64,000 nucleotides of DNA, from assembly GCA_947095535.1 (NCBI GenBank), contig OX352773.1, positions 86,958,670 to 87,022,669 of the forward strand, read 5' to 3'. This document shows positions 59,979 to 64,000 of the stretch, one piece after another (within the stretch, counting starts at the first letter, position 1; every line of letters starts with the position of its first letter). The notes under the pieces are model-generated. The model searched no databases and was not told the origin of the DNA. It saw only the letters and a list, made by a program, of their open reading frames with translations. This stretch comes from Poecilobothrus nobilitatus (Eukaryota > Arthropoda > Insecta > Diptera > Dolichopodidae). Made by a program: the position numbers and the translations under genes.

Positions 59979-60320
59979 CTAAGGGAGGTGGGAATCTTCC
60001 AAAGACACCAAGAATTTCCCCTTGGTAGTGTCAGATTCTTATTGACTAAACCCACCTCCCCCTTTAGCCAATATAGTGGGATGAAACCCTTACCTGCGAA
60101 CGCAGTATATTGGCTAGGGAGTAGGTATAGGAAAGGATAGGAAAATGGATACGGAAACATTGAATTGGGAGTGGGACTGTAAGGAAACAATGAATCCGCC
60201 TATTATTATTATTTTGCTAACAGTGACTAAAGCCGTCACAATAGTTACAACATGTAGTAGTAGTTTATATCACTACATGAGGCAACTATTGAAGGCAACC
60301 CCCACTGTCACTGTAGCGGC
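59979..60320. other. GC-richer island of three strong stem-loops (structured RNA or fold-back element)
   Basis: Hairpin 1: GGGAGGTGGG (59983-59992) with CCCACCTCCC (60051-60060), AATCT (59993-59997) with AGATT (60033-60037), GACAC (60004-60008) with GTGTC (60028-60032), and CAAG (60009-60012) with CTTG (60021-60024). Hairpin 2: AGCCAATATA (60066-60075) with TATATTGGCT (60106-60115), enclosing CTGCG-AA-CGCAG (60094-60105) and a small GGG/CCC pairing, so a three-way-junction shape. Hairpin 3: ACAGTGAC (60220-60227) with GTCACTGT (60307-60314), GCC (60232-60234) with GGC (60294-60296), CAATAGTT (60239-60246) with AACTATTG (60284-60291), and CATGTAGT (60251-60258) with ACTACATG (60272-60279). A 67-codon plus-strand frame (60,145-60,348) overlaps hairpin 3 but matches nothing known. 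No terminal inverted repeat joins the two ends. Function unknown. Confidence 0.6.
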
Positions 60321-60348
60321 TGTTATTATTGGTATTAATATTTTTTAA

Positions 60349-60841
60349 GTTTGCAAATGTAATCATTTGATTAAATTTAATTAAAAAAAAACTTGTAAAC
60401 TTTCCTTTAAATGTTTTTTCTATACTCGTATTACTTTTAATATTGAATTTATTTCTTTTTTGTTTTTAATTTTTAATTTTTATGAATTTTAATTAAAATA
60501 AAATATTCATTTTGAAAGGCTCTCAGTTAACAAAAATTTAAATAAATAAACTTATTATGTCAGTTAACTTTACTCTTCTATCTATAGAAGAAAATGGAAT
60601 TATCCTTATATATCCTGTCTGATTGAGTATATAGCTTTAAATTGTTTTTTATAAAGGTTTATTTTTTTGTTTAATTTTTCCTAATAGAGTCGTCATACAA
60701 AATCTGCAGAATTTATTATTAAAACAGGTATTAAACTATAAATCAATATAAACTTTCATGCAATAAGAGATGTAATAACATTTAATTGATTTATATAATG
60801 TCTATTTTATTTGATAAATCATTTTTGTCTAATAATAAATA
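60349..60841. other. AT-rich spacer
   Basis: A+T-rich sequence without a recognisable feature. Confidence 0.35.
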
Positions 60842-61444
60842 CAGTCGGAGCCGTTTAATTGCACACACTAAAAACACAGTCATTTGATGCTTATATCCGG
60901 GTTTTGCATTAATCTGAGGCCCGAATAATTGTACAAATTTGTACATTTAGAAAAACCATTGATACAGATATGTGCTTATATGCGTGTTTTTTAAAATTGA
61001 TTTGTTGTGCTTTTAATAATGCAAACCTATTAAGATCTTCGTTACTAATCCTTTAAAAACTAATGTTAAAAAATTTTACATTATACATACAATATGTACC
61101 TATTCTATATGTAATTTAAAAATATGTCAATGTCATATAACTCAACAGGTTTGTTCGTAAAAATTCAAAGGTTTTGGTCACAAAAATGCAAAGCGTCTTT
61201 TCGTAAAATAAATTTTTAAATGTAATTTTTTTTTTAATGAATGTGCATTTAACAGAGTTTTTTTCTATGTGTTATGGCTAATGAGTTAGATTTTTTGTGC
61301 TTTTAAAAGGTTTTTATATTTAAAGGAGTTGCAAATATTCGAGTAAAAATGTTAGAAATTAATTAAATTTATGGTGCAAAATTTTTGGGTTCTTTTAAAC
61401 GAGTTATGTACTTATGCGGGATTGCTTTTACACGGGTCTGACTG
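60842..61444. mobile_element. Pogo-like MITE, diverged
   Basis: The left end CAGTCGGAGCCGTTTAATTG (60842 on) pairs with the right end, whose reverse complement is CAGTCAGACCCGTGTAAAAG (from 61444): 14 of 20 bases match. The left flank is TA (60840-60841). Degenerate copies of the end (CCGAATAATTGTAC, TGCATTTAACAGAG, TTTTAAACGAGTTA) are spread through the interior. The CAGT terminus and TA flank fit the pogo/Tc1-mariner type; no coding frame survives. Confidence 0.6.
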
Positions 61445-62209
61445 AATAATAATATAAAAATAACTGGATTGAAATTTTTAAGTTCTTGCATTCTATTTAA
61501 AGAAAATCAAATTGTGTGTGTGTGTTTATTTTTTTTATATTAAATTTATTATATGTATTTGACCTTTTATGTTTTCATATGACCAAATAATATTACTTTT
61601 TATACTGAAACTTGTTTTCTAAATCCATTTCATAACAGTTATTTAACAAATTCAAAATACAAACATTTGTCATTTCAAACAGGTATAGTTATAAAAGGAG
61701 ACTTTTATAATTTTATTATTAAACTAAAAATTTGTTTGTCATAAAATTAAAAAAATATAAAAATATTTGTTTGTCATAAAAAATCACTTTAAGATATGAC
61801 TTTAAAAATTGACACATTTATTTTTTATATAAAAAAAAAAAATTCTAATAATACTAAAAAACAGTAAAAAATACATACTGGCAAAGGTAATAAGTATCTT
61901 ACGGTAAAAAGATTACCTAAAACTTTTTCTTTTGTTTTTTTTTGTCTTGCGGGATTCTGAAGCACTAATTTTTTTTGTTTTGGATTATATATCTTCTTAA
62001 AATAATTTTTTTTTTGCATTACACTTTGTTAAATAATGTTGACTCTAGCTTTTCAGAACTGGAATGGTTTTCTATTTTCGCACATATACCAATGGAGTTT
62101 TACATCATTAAGGTTAAAATCATTAAGGTTAGGTTACATCATTATCGGCGTTATTTACATAGTACATACTTGCATTATTACATTATTATTATTTAAGGAG
62201 TATAAGTGA
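61445..62209. other. AT-rich spacer, no gene seen
   Basis: A+T-rich. CATCATTAAGGTTA-like words recur near 62,104-62,138. The frames here are AT-biased chance frames. Confidence 0.35.
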
Positions 62210-62650
62210 CATTGCGGTCTTTTGATTTGGATCTATTATGCTCCCCCCCAGTTAATACAACGAATTGTTAATTTTACCTCTATTTGTAATATTTTTATGA
62301 ACTACTACTTATTACTAGGAAAGTAAAGATCTGTATAGAGTTTAGTGTTGGCAGTTCATCTTTAGCAAAGCAATATGCTTCTATTTGCATATATCATACT
62401 CGAAGGAAAACTCCGCAATTTTTAAGTAAGTAAGTATGTGTCCTCGAGTTTTTTATTTTTAACGGAATCTGCATGTATCTTCATTTTCTCTTCCAATTAT
62501 CTTTAAGTGTTCCTTTGACCGGTAGTGTCCCGACACGAATTCAGTTAACATTCTCAGTTTATTTATAATGGATCCAATGATTTTTTCATATCTTTTCCGT
62601 TTATTGTTTCGCAAAAGATCCTGTCTGAGCCTGAATTTTTCATTATATAG
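62210..62650 (-). pseudogene. Decayed non-LTR retrotransposon C-terminal region
   Basis: Minus-strand translation near 62,540-62,460 gives EFVSGHYRSKEHLKIIGREN followed by EDTCRFR and a stop. This resembles the T-G-H-x-x-h-x-x-H-L-x-x-h-G ... C-R-x-C motif that precedes the cysteine-histidine knuckle at the C terminus of non-LTR element polyproteins. Upstream on that strand FRLRQDLLRNNKRKRYEKII is in a plausible continuation. Downstream there is a C-rich end (plus-strand CTCCCCCCCAGTTAA near 62,240) like a 3' untranslated tail. Several stops interrupt it. It differs from the element at 27,398. Confidence 0.45.
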
Positions 62651-63749
62651 TTTGTTCCTATATACGCTGGTTCTTAATTAAATATCACTTTTTAATTTAT
62701 CTGTGCTATTTTCATGATAGATAAGCACTTATATGCAGATCTTGTAGTTTTAGACGACTAGTCCAATTTTACATTCGCTATTCAGTTAAATTAATTTTAT
62801 TTTTATGTTACAGTGGTATGCAAACCAAGCGCATTGGTCTTTAATACATTTACTTGATTTCGGTTAGGTTCCCTTCGGTTAGGTTATTTATTGTACAGTA
62901 CTTTATACTTAATTATATTAAAAATAATTATAAAATCTATTTTATAATTATTAATTAAAGAAATTAATTTAAATTCAATATAATACATACATACATATAT
63001 ACGTACAATCATTTGAAAAAATTAAAAGAGAAATAAAAATTTAAGAAAATTCTATTAATTATGTCTTACATAATTTTAATGTACCTATTTGGATTCATGA
63101 ATATTTTATTTCTTTTTTCTTTGACTTTATAGTCAGTAATATGAGGGTTATATTTCTTTGTACTTTTTGTTTTTTTTTTTTTTTTTTTAATATTTTACAA
63201 TACAATATTTGACCTTTTTTTATATTACATTTTAATATAATTAAGTTTTTTCTAAACTGGTAATCAATAAATCAATTCATAATCAATAAATTTTCAATAA
63301 CATTTCAAGGAAAAAAACAAAAAAAAAAAACATTGAAATACGTAAACCCTAAAAAAACAATTAATGATTTTTGTTTTATGAGATTTTTTATTTAATTACA
63401 TTAGAAATGATGATTTCTTGAAATTTAACTTGTTTTTGGTTTATTGTTTTTTTAGCTTAACAACTACTGATATTTAAGTCAATTGTAAGTAGAATGAGGG
63501 CAATATCCTTTAAATGATTGTGTCTAGTATATAATTCAAAATAAAAAAAAATAAAAAAATTGTTCCTATTTTTAGACTTATTGTTTTTTTTTTTTTTTTT
63601 TTGTAATATTTTAAATCATCGTTTTTTACAACAGTATATAATATACCTAATATTTTATTCTATAAACACGCGAATTCTATTACAATACAATGTTACATGC
63701 TCGCGCTTTACTATATTTTTAATATATGTATATAATATTTGCGTTTTAC

Positions 63750-63751
<2 letters not shown>
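62651..63751. other. AT-rich spacer, no gene seen
   Basis: A+T-rich with T-runs near 63,171-63,188 and 63,585-63,602. No coding signal. Confidence 0.35.
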
Positions 63752-63822
<71 letters not shown>

Positions 63823-63835
63823 ATATATAAAATAT
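63752..63835. repeat. Long TA microsatellite with TG interruption
   Basis: About 31 uninterrupted TA units (63752-63814), then TGTGTGTG and TATATATA. An apparent reading frame of alternating Tyr and Ile across it is an artefact of the repeat. Confidence 0.95.
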
Positions 63836-64000
63836 ATATTATAGTTAGGACGACAATTTGTAAACTTGCAAGTATTGCGTGATATTACATATACCTATTT
63901 TTTTTTTTTTTAAACTAAAATAAAATAACTTAAGACATTCAACAACAAGTCGTCTCTTTTTAACAGTTTTTGTAACATGTCACTTTTATAATATTAAAGT
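63836..64000. other. AT-rich end of window
   Basis: Nothing recognised in the last 165 bases. Confidence 0.3.

Noticed and set aside
60145..60348. 67-codon plus-strand frame with a Val/Thr/Ile-rich centre
   Set aside because: It overlaps a long hairpin whose two arms dictate the codons and shows no family motif, so it is treated as chance within a structured element.
63560..63844. 94-codon plus-strand frame
   Set aside because: Much of it is an alternating Tyr-Ile run read from the TA microsatellite.

Overview
The window looks like a gene-poor stretch of nuclear DNA from an insect, most likely a fly (Diptera). It is extremely A+T-rich with many homopolymer runs. The one fully readable gene has spliceosomal introns, and its GTPase half closely resembles, from memory, the Drosophila signal recognition particle (SRP) receptor alpha subunit. 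Most other recognisable sequence is transposon-derived. The species cannot be told from the sequence alone.

Layout. Positions 1-27,390 hold no convincing host exon: they are AT-rich spacer or intron with interspersed repeats. These are two tRNA-headed SINE families (called A and B here), two middle-repetitive families (C and D), a decayed non-LTR reverse transcriptase and two MITE-like inverted-repeat elements. Positions 27,398-29,424 are a 5'-truncated non-LTR retrotransposon (reverse transcriptase plus RNase H, probably LOA or I group), flanked by a 10-bp target duplication. A hAT/Harbinger-like MITE follows at 29,461-30,227. Positions 30,230-46,400 are again spacer or intron with repeat fragments, an internally deleted mariner-type element (36,572-37,103), a pogo-type transposase remnant (40,023) and a compositionally different island (42,340-42,665).

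Two host genes lie on the minus strand. Positions 46,407-46,973 are the first coding exon of an unrecognised secreted or membrane protein with a signal sequence, a basic cleavage site and a perfect 5' splice site; its remaining exons must lie at lower coordinates, perhaps outside the window. Positions 47,995-50,154 are the complete three-exon SRP receptor alpha gene (632 residues), which docks ribosome-SRP complexes at the endoplasmic reticulum. The two genes are head-to-tail, and both relate to the secretory route: one is targeting machinery, the other a likely client.

Positions 50,155-64,000 are spacer with further elements. They include a small mariner relic (55,624), two stem-loops with the same loop sequence (56,159-56,298), two MITEs whose terminal motif is repeated internally (58,241 and 60,842), a GC-richer island of three strong nested stem-loops (59,979-60,320), a non-LTR relic (62,210-62,650) and a long TA microsatellite (63,752).

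The most unusual signals are the structured island at 59,979-60,320, the paired same-loop hairpins, the SINE families with their shared tails and an A/B composite, and five unrelated MITEs that all reuse their terminal motif internally. No CRISPR array, prokaryotic operon or rRNA gene was seen.
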